This document shows positions 1 to 5,299 of a DNA stretch of 5,299 nt, piece by piece (the stretch's first letter is position 1; each line of letters opens with the position of its first letter). The position numbers were made by a program, and so were the translations under genes. The DNA is taken from the NCBI GenBank assembly GCA_019683665.1, contig JADGIB010000256.1:1-5299 (forward strand). Direction: 5' to 3'. The notes under the pieces are model-generated. The model was not told the origin of the DNA. It did not search any database and saw only the letters and a list, made by a program, of their open reading frames with translations. The DNA comes from Solirubrobacteraceae bacterium. GTDB lineage: Bacteria > Actinomycetota > Thermoleophilia > Solirubrobacterales > Solirubrobacteraceae.

Positions 1-486
1 GCGGGCGTTGGGGACGTCGTCGAAGGTGCCGGCGAGCGTGCCGGGCGTGCGCCACATGATGAGCGCATCCTCCCCGTTGTCCTGGTAGTAGCGGCGGCGG
101 ACGCCGGCGGCCCGGAACCCGAAGCGCTCGTAGAGCGCGATCGCGCCCGCGTTCGAGCGGCGCACCTCGAGCGTGATCCGCGCCTCGTCGCCGCCGACGC
201 GCTCCAGCAGCTCGGTCAGCAGCGCGGTGGCCAGGCCCTGGCGCTGGTGGGCGGGGTCGACGGCGATGTTCATGAGGTGCCAGGCGGTGTCGAAGCGCGA
301 GCAGATGCAGTAGCCGGCGATCCGCTCGTCGCGCAGCGCGGCCAGGCAGACGCCGCCCGGCTTGGACAGCTCGAGGACGAACATCGCCAGCGACCACGGG
401 GTCGGGAAGGCCCGCCGCTCGATGGCGATCACCTGGGGCAGGTCGGCGTAGGCGAGACGGCGGATCCGGATCGCCGTGGTCGCCAT
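1..486 (-). CDS. rimI: Ribosomal-protein-alanine N-acetyltransferase RimI (3' end beyond window)
   Basis: GNAT-family acetyltransferase. RimI enzymes transfer acetyl from acetyl-CoA to the N-terminal alanine of ribosomal protein S18 in the cytoplasm; some homologues have wider substrates. The reverse strand reads open for 162 codons from an ATG at 486 to the window edge, with no stop seen. Visible marks are the acetyl-CoA loop QRQGLA (residues 81-86, matching Q/R-x-x-G-x-G/A), the preceding strand HLMNIAVDP (70-78), LEVRRSN (106-112) and ALYERFGF (117-124). E107 and Y119 sit where the catalytic Glu and Tyr of E. coli RimI fall. YYQDNGEDALIMW (133-145) is the usual end of the fold. At least 17 further residues follow before the edge, so the protein has a short C-terminal extension. 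The start lies 3 bp after the tsaB stop, with a GGAG nine bases upstream. Family assignment is secure; the exact substrate is inferred from context. Confidence 0.93.
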   Translation of the reverse strand, partial: MATTAIRIRRLAYADLPQVIAIERRAFPTPWSLAMFVLELSKPGGVCLAALRDERIAGYCICSRFDTAWHLMNIAVDPAHQRQGLATALLTELLERVGGDEARITLEVRRSNAGAIALYERFGFRAAGVRRRYYQDNGEDALIMWRTPGTLAGTFDDVPNAR

Positions 487-489
487 CGC

Positions 490-1218
490 TCAGCGCTCCG
501 GGCGCGTGCGCAGCGCCAGCTCGGCGTCGGGGAGCCGCAGGTACTCGGGCACGACGTCGCCGCGCGGCGACGGGTCGGCCCGGGCCCCGAGCCGGGCGAG
601 GGTCGTGGCGCTGACGCGGTGCAGAGGCGAGTCGTCCACGGGAACCGACATGCCGGCCGTCTCCAGGATGCCCCGGAAGCGTACCGCCCCGTCGCCGGCC
701 GCCAGCCACCCGGCCGGGCCGGGCGCGGCGGCGTCCGCGGCCGCCGCGGCGACCGCGTCCGGCGCGACCGCGCGCGCGGCCAGGACCGGCGTCCCGTCGC
801 GCCAGGCGGCGACGAACACCTCCCCGCGGCGGGCGTCGAGGACGGGCGCGACGACCGTCCCGGCCGGCGCGTCCGCCTCGGCCGCCTCGGCCAGGACGCG
901 CAGGGTCGAGACGCCGGCGATCTGCGCGCCGGCGCCGAGCGCGAGCGCCCGCGCGGTGGCGACGCCGATCCGCAGCCCGGTGAACGACCCGGGCCCGGTC
1001 CCGACGACGACGCGGTCGACGTCGGCGAACGCCGCCCCCGCCTGCGCGAGCGCCTCGCGGGCCAGCGGCAGCAGGAGCTGGGCGTGGCGCGGGCGGCCGC
1101 CCGCCGGCGGGTCGTCGCGGCGCTCGATCGCGGCGCCGTCCGGCGTCAGGACCGCGACCGCGGTCGCGCTCGTCGCCGTGTCGAGCGCGAGCACCAGGCC
1201 CGGGGCCCGGTCAGCCAT
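490..1218 (-). CDS. tsaB: tRNA threonylcarbamoyladenosine biosynthesis protein TsaB
   Basis: TsaB is the inactive ASKHA-fold paralogue that dimerises with TsaD and, with TsaE, supports transfer of threonylcarbamoyl from TC-AMP to A37 of ANN-decoding tRNAs. The 242-residue product is close to the usual family size. Visible marks are the N-terminal strand-turn LALDTATSATAVAVL (10-24), HAQLLLPL (45-52), the family signature TGPGSFTGLRIG (74-85), the second-half strand PVLDARRGEVF (125-135) and the late PEYLRLPDA (224-232), which is typical of TsaB C-termini. An Ala/Pro-rich stretch at 150-170 is probably a loop. The ATG at 1218 overlaps the tsaE stop by 8 bp and has GGAG seven bases upstream, so the start is well supported. 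In some actinobacteria TsaB and RimI are fused; here they are separate, 3 bp apart. TsaD is not in the window. Confidence 0.95.
   Translation of the reverse strand: MADRAPGLVLALDTATSATAVAVLTPDGAAIERRDDPPAGGRPRHAQLLLPLAREALAQAGAAFADVDRVVVGTGPGSFTGLRIGVATARALALGAGAQIAGVSTLRVLAEAAEADAPAGTVVAPVLDARRGEVFVAAWRDGTPVLAARAVAPDAVAAAAADAAAPGPAGWLAAGDGAVRFRGILETAGMSVPVDDSPLHRVSATTLARLGARADPSPRGDVVPEYLRLPDAELALRTRPER
496..499 (-). promoter_or_regulatory. Ribosome binding site of rimI
   Basis: Reading the minus strand, GGAG lies nine bases before the ATG at 486 and inside the last codons of tsaB. It supports that start and suggests that ribosomes finishing tsaB re-initiate on rimI. Confidence 0.55.
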
Positions 1219-1681
1219 CGGCGATCTCCAGCGTCCGGCGGTCGCCGCCGCGGTGGCGGATCGTCACCCGCACCGCGACCGGCCCCAGCGGCGCGCTCCC
1301 GGCCGCCTCGGGCCACTCGACGAACGCGATCCGGTCCGGGCCCAGCTCGTCGGCCAGCAGGGCCGGGTCCTCGGCGTCGAGGCCGTGCTCGCCGAGCCGG
1401 TAGAGGTCGAGGTGCGAGACGGGCACGCGGCCGCCCTCGTAGCGGTTGACGATCGTGAACGTCGGGCTCGTCACCCGCCCGGGGTGGCCGAGCGCGCGGA
1501 CCGCCCCGCGCACGAACGTCGTCTTCCCGGCGCCGACGTCGCCGGACAGCAGGACGACGTCGCCGGGCCGCAGGCGCGCCGCGACCTCGGCGGCGACCGC
1601 CTCGGTCTCGGGCGCGCCGGCCGACTCGACGACGCGCGGCTGGGCGTCGGCGCGGCGGCCGGCGTCAGCCCCGCCGGCCAT
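1211..1681 (-). CDS. tsaE: tRNA threonylcarbamoyladenosine biosynthesis ATPase TsaE
   Basis: TsaE is the small P-loop ATPase that binds the TsaB-TsaD complex and hydrolyses ATP to let the t6A machinery turn over. The 156-residue product matches the family length. The Walker A loop GDVGAGKT is at residues 47-54, followed by TFVRGAVRALG (55-65), the family motif SPTF (72-75), HLDLYR (90-95, the conserved H-x-D-x-Y-R) and VEWPE (121-125). The first 15 or so residues (AGGADAGRRADAQP) look unstructured and extend beyond the core fold. The ATG at 1681 lies 17 bp inside the end of the upstream LPxTG gene and has no clear Shine-Dalgarno, so translation probably depends on coupling to that gene. No good alternative ATG or GTG occurs before the core. 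Family identity is certain from the motifs; the start is moderately certain. Confidence 0.95.
   Translation of the reverse strand: MAGGADAGRRADAQPRVVESAGAPETEAVAAEVAARLRPGDVVLLSGDVGAGKTTFVRGAVRALGHPGRVTSPTFTIVNRYEGGRVPVSHLDLYRLGEHGLDAEDPALLADELGPDRIAFVEWPEAAGSAPLGPVAVRVTIRHRGGDRRTLEIADG
1226..1229 (-). promoter_or_regulatory. Ribosome binding site of tsaB
   Basis: GGAG on the minus strand ends seven bases before the ATG at 1218, within the last codons of tsaE. It decides the tsaB start and fits coupled translation across the ATGGCTGA overlap. Confidence 0.65.
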
Positions 1682-2144
1682 CGACCGCGCGGACCCGCAG
1701 GCGAAGGCCGAGCCCGGCGGCGACGAGGCCGGCGCCGAGCAGGGCGACGTACGGCGCGTCGAGGCCGGTGCGCGGCAGCTCGGTCCGCGACGCCACGGCG
1801 CCCGCCGTCTCGGCCGCCGAGCCGAGCCCCGGGTCGCGGGTCAGCGGCGGCGCGTCGCTGCTGCCGGCCACGCCGCCGGAGCCGCCGTCGCTGGAGACCG
1901 GCGCGTCCGGGCCGGTCGAGGTCGTCGTGCCGGCGTCGCCGCCGGTGCGGTCGCCGCGGCCGGCGCGGCCGCCCGGCGTGCCGTCGGAGCCGCCGCCCGA
2001 GCCACCGGCCTGCCCGGTGCTCGTGCCGCCGAACGGATCCCGGTACTGGTCGTCGCCGGCGCCGCCCTGGGCCGGCGCGGTCGCGGGCGCCGCGGCGAGC
2101 AGGCCGCACAGGAGCAGCGGGACGACGCGTCGTGCAAGGCGCAT
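1665..2144 (-). CDS. Small secreted Gly/Ser/Thr-rich protein with LPxTG sorting signal
   Basis: A 159-residue surface protein of unknown role. Residues 1-25 form a classical signal peptide: basic start RLARR, hydrophobic core VVPLLLCGLLAAAP, and likely cleavage after A-P-A at 25/26. The mature part opens with GGAGDDQYRDPFGG (27-40). A low-complexity stretch of Gly, Ser, Thr, Asp and Ala follows (about 41-120), with no domain visible. The end is a cell-wall sorting signal: LPRTG (123-127), a hydrophobic stretch (about 130-147) and a basic tail RLRVRAVDGRR. By family knowledge a sortase would cut between T and G and link the protein to peptidoglycan; no sortase is in the window. C13 in the signal peptide lacks a proper lipobox, so a lipoprotein is unlikely. 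The ATG is preceded by TAAGG at good spacing. The open frame continues far upstream, but that part is antisense to the glycosyltransferase gene. The gene heads the tsaE-tsaB-rimI cluster and overlaps tsaE by 17 bp. Confidence 0.82.
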   Translation of the reverse strand: MRLARRVVPLLLCGLLAAAPATAPAQGGAGDDQYRDPFGGTSTGQAGGSGGGSDGTPGGRAGRGDRTGGDAGTTTSTGPDAPVSSDGGSGGVAGSSDAPPLTRDPGLGSAAETAGAVASRTELPRTGLDAPYVALLGAGLVAAGLGLRLRVRAVDGRRG

Positions 2145-2150
2145 TGCACG
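2131..2150. repeat. 20-bp near-perfect palindrome over the LPxTG start codon
   Basis: The arms CGTGCAA (2131-2137) and TTGCACG (2144-2150) are exact reverse complements. The centre GGCGCA adds two more matched pairs, so nine of ten symmetric positions pair around a central CG. The minus-strand start codon (2144-2142) lies inside it. It may be an operator for a dimeric regulator of the divergent genes, or an mRNA hairpin limiting access to the start codon. The symmetry is directly seen; the function is inferred. Confidence 0.5.
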
Positions 2151-2152
2151 GG

Positions 2153-2158
2153 ACCTTA
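2153..2158 (-). promoter_or_regulatory. TAAGGT box before LPxTG gene: Shine-Dalgarno or -10 element
   Basis: The minus strand reads TAAGGT, then eight bases, then the ATG at 2144. TAAGG matches the 5' part of the ideal Shine-Dalgarno TAAGGAGG, and the AAGG-to-ATG gap of nine bases is acceptable. The same hexamer also fits the actinobacterial -10 consensus TANNNT; as a -10 it would place transcription start at or next to the ATG, giving a leaderless mRNA. No convincing -35 is visible at the expected distance. The sequence alone does not decide between the two. Confidence 0.4.
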
Positions 2159-2160
2159 GC

Positions 2161-2187
2161 CAAGGCGCCCGCCGCTTCGCCGCCTTG
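2161..2187. repeat. Inverted repeat CAAGGCG / CGCCTTG in divergent promoter region
   Basis: Exact 7-bp arms at 2161-2167 and 2181-2187 are separated by 13 bp. The right arm ends on the G of the candidate GTG start at 2187. The same heptamer CAAGGCG also occurs at 2135-2141 inside the neighbouring palindrome, giving three copies in 53 bp. This could be a regulator binding array or a leader hairpin; chance is possible at this GC content. Confidence 0.35.
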
Positions 2188-4619
2188 TGCCGCTGCGCGA
2201 CGACGGGTTCCTGCGCTACCGTCGCCCGGCGTTGAGCCCCGATCGCCCGCTCCACATCCTCCTGCTCACCGACCGTGACTGGACGCACCCCCAGGGCGGC
2301 GGGACGGGCACGAACCTGTACGGGCAGGTCACCCGCTGGCTGGCGTGGGGCCACCGGGTCACGGTCATCGCGGGCGACTACCCCGGGGCCGAGAAGCTGG
2401 AGCGGCCGGCGCCGAACCTCGAGATCCACCGGATGGGCAACCGCCTGACGGTGTTCCCGCGCGCCGCGCTCGCCGTGCGCCGCGGCGTCGGCGCCGACGC
2501 GGACGTCGTCCTCGAGGTCATCAACGGCATCGCGTTCTTCACCCCGCTGTGGTGGTTCCTCAAGCGCCCGCGGGTCGCGCTCGTCCACCACGTCCACCAG
2601 GACCACTACGTCGCCGAGCTCGGCCGCCGCGGCCGGATCGCCGCGTTCCTCGCCGAGTACCTGCCGCTGCGGTTCCTCTACAAGGGCACCCAGGTCCTGA
2701 CGATCTCGCAGTCCGCCCACGACGACCTCGTCCAGCGGATCGGGATCGACCCGAAGCTCATCCACGTCGCCTACCTCGGCGTCGAGCCCGACCAGTTCCA
2801 CGAGGGCCGGCGCGCCGAGGAGCCGACGCTCCTCTACCTCGGGCGCCTGAAGCAGTACAAGCGCATCGAGGTCGCCCTCGACGTCCTCGAGGGCGTCCCC
2901 GGCGCGCGGCTGGAGATCGCCGGCACCGGCGACTGGCGCGAGGTGATCGAGCGCGAGATCGAGCAGCGCGGCCTCCAGGACCGCGTGACGATGCACGGGT
3001 TCGTCCCCGAGGAGATGAAGCCCGAGCTCTACGGGCGGGCGTGGCTGAACCTGACCGCGTCGTCGGCGGAGGGCTGGTGCCTGACCGTCATGGAGGCGGC
3101 CGCCTGCGGCACCCCGTCGGCGGCGCTGCGCGTCGGCGGGCTGGCCGAGTCGGTCGTCGACGGCGAGACCGGCGTCCTGGCCGACACGCCCGAGGAGCTG
3201 ACCGAGAAGGTCCGCGAGCTCGTCGCCGACCCGCGGCGGCGCGACGAGATGGGCGCGGCGGCGAAGGCGCGGGCCCGCGGCTTCACCTGGGAGAACACGG
3301 CGCGCGCGAACCTCGAGGTGCTCCGCAGGGCGGCGCAGGAGCCGCGCGTGTCGCTGCGGCGCGGCCTGCGCGACTCGGAGACGCTGAAGGCCGGCGGGCT
3401 GGCGGCGGCGACGCTGATGTCGAACGGCATCCAGCTGATCTTCACGATCGTCTTCACCCGCCTGCTCGGGGCCGACGGCTACGGCTCGCTCGCCGCGCTC
3501 GTCTCGACGTTCCTGATCCTCATGGTCGGCGGCCAGGCGATCCAGGTGGCGGCCGCCCGCGAGACCGCGCTCCACCACCTCGGCGACGGCCGCCGCCTGG
3601 CGGCGACGCTGAACGGCTGGGTGCGCCAGCTCCTGATCGCGCTCGTCGTCGTCACCGCGCTCAGCCTCCTGTTCCAGGACGCGCTCGCCGGCCTCGTCGG
3701 CGTCCGCGACCACCCGCTCGCCGCCGCCGCGATCCTGCCGACCGGCGTCCTGTGGCTGTTGCTGTCGCTCCAGCGCGGCGCGCTGCAGGGGATGCACGCC
3801 TACGGCCCGGTCGGCCTGTCGCTCGTCATGGAGGCGTTCGGGCGGCTGCTGTGCGGCCTCGTCCTCGTCCTCGCCGGGGCCGAGGTGACCGGCGCGTTCC
3901 TCGGCACGCCGCTCGCGTTCGCGCTGACCGCGGTGTGGATGGGCTGGGTCATCCACAAGCGGCTCGGCTCGGCCGAGGACGCCCGCACCGCCCGCACGCT
4001 GCGCTCGCTGCTGGCCGGCGCGTGGGCGCCGATCGGCGGCCTCGCGCTCCTGGCGCTCCTGCAGAACGTCGACGTGATCGTCGTCAAGCGCCAGATCGGC
4101 GGCGACACCGCCGGCTCCTACGCGGCGGCCGCGGTCGCCGCGAAGGCCGTCGTCTGGGTCGCGGTCGGCATCGCCCTGCACCTGCTGCCGGAGGCGACCC
4201 GGCGCGCGGCCGCGGGCCTCGACCCGCTCCCGGTCCTGCGCCGCTCGTTCGCCGTGCTCGCCGTCATCGCCACCCCGGCGCTGCTCATCTTCGCGCTCGC
4301 CGCCGAGCCGCTCATGCGCCTCGCCTTCGGCGCCGACCTCACCCAGGCGTCCGACGCGCTGCCGGTCCTCGGGCTGGCGATGACGCTGCTCGCCGTCGCC
4401 TACCTGACCGTCCAGTACATGCTCGCGCTCGGCCGCACGAGCTTCCTGTGGGTGCTCGGCGTCGTCGCGGTCATCGAGCCGATCCTGCTGAGCCTGAACA
4501 CGTACGGCGTCGTCGAGTACGCGGCGATCGTCCTCGGGCTTCAGTGCGCGGCCGCGCTCGGGGTGCTCGTCCTCGGGCTGCGCGCCCGCTCGGCCTTCGC
4601 GCCGGCCAGCGTCCGGTAG
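2187..4619 (+). CDS. Fused GT-B glycosyltransferase and polysaccharide flippase-like membrane protein
   Basis: An 810-residue two-part protein. Residues about 18-385 are a GT4/GT1-type glycosyltransferase, expected to move a sugar from an activated donor onto a lipid-linked or surface glycan at the inner face of the membrane. Visible marks are the N-terminal glycine loop GGGTGTNLYG (37-46), HHVHQDHY (134-141), GRLKQYKR (219-226, the usual donor-site G-R-L-x-x-x-K-R), GTGDW (246-250) and the E-x7-E motif with E295 and E303, followed by AAACGTP. After a short linker (about 386-398), residues 400-805 are almost wholly hydrophobic, with roughly twelve membrane segments by eye. They begin with the pattern FTRLLGADGYG (423-433), typical of PST/Wzx-like polysaccharide exporters. 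The two parts are usually separate proteins. No stop or frameshift separates them and codon use is even throughout. The GTG at 2187 is the longest start but has no Shine-Dalgarno; the TTG at 2232 would give MSPDRPLHI and lose nothing of the fold. The sugar and the lipid carrier are unknown. Confidence 0.88.
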   Translation: MPLRDDGFLRYRRPALSPDRPLHILLLTDRDWTHPQGGGTGTNLYGQVTRWLAWGHRVTVIAGDYPGAEKLERPAPNLEIHRMGNRLTVFPRAALAVRRGVGADADVVLEVINGIAFFTPLWWFLKRPRVALVHHVHQDHYVAELGRRGRIAAFLAEYLPLRFLYKGTQVLTISQSAHDDLVQRIGIDPKLIHVAYLGVEPDQFHEGRRAEEPTLLYLGRLKQYKRIEVALDVLEGVPGARLEIAGTGDWREVIEREIEQRGLQDRVTMHGFVPEEMKPELYGRAWLNLTASSAEGWCLTVMEAAACGTPSAALRVGGLAESVVDGETGVLADTPEELTEKVRELVADPRRRDEMGAAAKARARGFTWENTARANLEVLRRAAQEPRVSLRRGLRDSETLKAGGLAAATLMSNGIQLIFTIVFTRLLGADGYGSLAALVSTFLILMVGGQAIQVAAARETALHHLGDGRRLAATLNGWVRQLLIALVVVTALSLLFQDALAGLVGVRDHPLAAAAILPTGVLWLLLSLQRGALQGMHAYGPVGLSLVMEAFGRLLCGLVLVLAGAEVTGAFLGTPLAFALTAVWMGWVIHKRLGSAEDARTARTLRSLLAGAWAPIGGLALLALLQNVDVIVVKRQIGGDTAGSYAAAAVAAKAVVWVAVGIALHLLPEATRRAAAGLDPLPVLRRSFAVLAVIATPALLIFALAAEPLMRLAFGADLTQASDALPVLGLAMTLLAVAYLTVQYMLALGRTSFLWVLGVVAVIEPILLSLNTYGVVEYAAIVLGLQCAAALGVLVLGLRARSAFAPASVR
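2217..2222 (+). promoter_or_regulatory. Possible -10 element (TACCGT) for the glycosyltransferase-flippase gene
   Basis: TACCGT fits TANNNT and lies nine bases before an in-frame TTG at 2232. If used, it would give an almost leaderless transcript starting at the TTG and would rule out the GTG at 2187. No clear -35 hexamer is seen 16-19 bp upstream. This is a weak call, made mainly because the opposite strand shows the same spacing. Confidence 0.25.
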
Positions 4620-5299
4620 AGCGCGAGCGCGAGCAGGACGATCGCCGCGACGGCGACCCAGTGGGCGGCGATGCGATCCATCGGGGCGCTCGTGTTGAAC
4701 CCGCCCTTGTCCTCAACCGGGATCGCCAGGTAGAGGACGGGGACGACGACGGCGAGCAGGCCGCCGGCGGCGAGCGCGAGCGCCCGGGCGCCGATGCCGC
4801 GCCACAGGACGAGCGCGACGAGCGGCCCGATGACGACGCCGGCCCGCAGGGCGAAGACGAAGCCGCCGACGAGCGCGGCCGCCACCCCCCAGGCGAGCGC
4901 GCGGCGCAGCGCCATCCGCGCGACCGGCGGGTCGGGCAGCGGGACGTCGGCGTCCGGGTCGGGGGCGGGCGCGCGGCGGCGCGCGAGCGCGACGACGAGG
5001 TAGGCGAGCAGGGCCAGCGAGGCGACGCCCGAGATCAGCAGCGACCAGCGCACCGGGCCGTTGCCGGCGAAGACGACGTCGACGGTCGTGCAGCCGGGCT
5101 CGACCGGCCAGCCGACCGCGAAGCCGTCCATCGGGACCGGGTCGCCGAGCGAGCGCCCGTCGCAGCGCGCCCGCCAGCCGGTCGTGAAGCTCTCCCCCAC
5201 GACGAGCCACCCGGGCCGGGCGACGTCGAGGCGGATGCCGGTGCGCTCGCCGCGCCCGGGAGTGCCGGGGTCGAGGACCTCGCCGGCGGGTGGCGGGGC
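4541..5299 (-). CDS. C-terminal part of a multi-pass membrane protein, arabinofuranosyltransferase/YfhO-like (5' end beyond window)
   Basis: The reverse strand is open from the right edge to a TGA at 4543-4541, giving 252 residues of a longer protein whose start is outside. Fragment residues 1-82 are an extracytoplasmic beta-type segment: ARPGWLVVGESFTTGWRA (27-44), a short CDG turn, and PVEPGCTTVDVVFA. A membrane segment then starts at RWSLLISGVASLALLAYLV (84-102). A charged Pro/Asp-rich loop (about 108-126) and three or four more membrane segments follow, then GGFNTSAPMDRIAAHWVAV and a last helix. A beta domain running into RWSLLIS and a late AHWVAV helix recall the C-termini of actinobacterial alpha-(1->3)-arabinofuranosyltransferase-like and YfhO-like proteins, which extend envelope glycans outside the membrane. 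That resemblance is from memory and not decisive, because the catalytic N-terminal half is missing. The last 26 codons are antisense to the end of the flippase gene. Confidence 0.6.
   Translation of the reverse strand, partial: APPPAGEVLDPGTPGRGERTGIRLDVARPGWLVVGESFTTGWRARCDGRSLGDPVPMDGFAVGWPVEPGCTTVDVVFAGNGPVRWSLLISGVASLALLAYLVVALARRRAPAPDPDADVPLPDPPVARMALRRALAWGVAAALVGGFVFALRAGVVIGPLVALVLWRGIGARALALAAGGLLAVVVPVLYLAIPVEDKGGFNTSAPMDRIAAHWVAVAAIVLLALALYRTLAGAKAERARSPRTSTPSAAAH

Noticed and set aside
703..780. GC palindromes such as GCCGCGGC within tsaB
   Set aside because: They fall in an Ala-rich coding stretch and are expected from GCC/GCG codon use; no repeat unit extends beyond a few bases.
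2106..2108. Cysteine 13 of the LPxTG protein as a lipoprotein site
   Set aside because: The preceding residues are LLL, not a lipobox of the form L-[AS]-[GA]-C, and a better signal-peptidase I site A-P-A follows at 25/26.
2185..2190. TTGTGC as a -35 element for TACCGT
   Set aside because: The gap to the -10 candidate is 26 bp, well outside the usual 16-19 bp.
247..2278. Long plus-strand open frames across 247-1449 and 476-2278
   Set aside because: They lie opposite rimI, tsaB, tsaE and the LPxTG gene, whose motifs are clear. The plus-strand products are Arg/Ala/Gly/Pro-rich low-complexity sequence without recognisable domains.
2145..4181. A long minus-strand open frame continuing upstream of the LPxTG gene for about 680 codons
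   Set aside because: It is antisense to the well-supported glycosyltransferase-flippase gene, its translation is Arg/Asp/Glu/Ala-rich with no domain, and a signal peptide starts abruptly at 2144. This is the usual open antisense frame of very GC-rich DNA.
4600..4640. Intrinsic terminator between the convergent genes
   Set aside because: No stable stem followed by a T-run was seen on either strand. The repeated GCGCGA around 4620 is simple GC-rich sequence.

Overview
This 5.3-kb window is very GC-rich, with G or C at most third codon positions, tightly packed genes and GTG/TTG start candidates. Together with the glycan and cell-wall gene content, this suggests a high-GC actinobacterium. My best guess is the Thermoleophilia/Solirubrobacterales group, but that placement rests on general resemblance and not on a marker gene.

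Layout. Positions 1-2144 hold a compact minus-strand cluster, transcribed right to left. A small secreted LPxTG-type wall-anchor protein (1665-2144) comes first, then tsaE (1211-1681), tsaB (490-1218) and rimI (1-486, running off the left edge). The genes overlap by 17 bp and 8 bp, and the last two are 3 bp apart, so this looks like one operon with translational coupling. Positions 2145-2186 (or to 2231, depending on the start codon) form a short divergent promoter region with two inverted repeats and a TANNNT box close to each start. Positions 2187-4619 hold one large plus-strand gene. It encodes a GT-B glycosyltransferase joined in a single chain to a polysaccharide flippase-like membrane domain. 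Positions 4541-5299 are the 3' part of a minus-strand gene for a multi-pass membrane protein that resembles the C-terminus of arabinofuranosyltransferase-like or YfhO-like envelope glycan enzymes. It converges on the flippase gene and overlaps its end by 79 bp.

How the genes work together. tsaE and tsaB act with tsaD (expected just beyond the left edge, not seen) and a TsaC-type enzyme to make the universal t6A37 tRNA modification. rimI is a protein N-terminal acetyltransferase that usually travels with them. The right half concerns the cell surface: building a lipid-linked glycan, flipping it across the membrane and extending it outside. The LPxTG protein is also a surface protein, yet it is locked into the tRNA-modification operon. 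No RNA gene, CRISPR array, insertion sequence or convincing intrinsic terminator was seen. The points most worth a second look are the glycosyltransferase-flippase fusion, the LPxTG leader gene of the t6A operon, and the palindromes in the divergent promoter.
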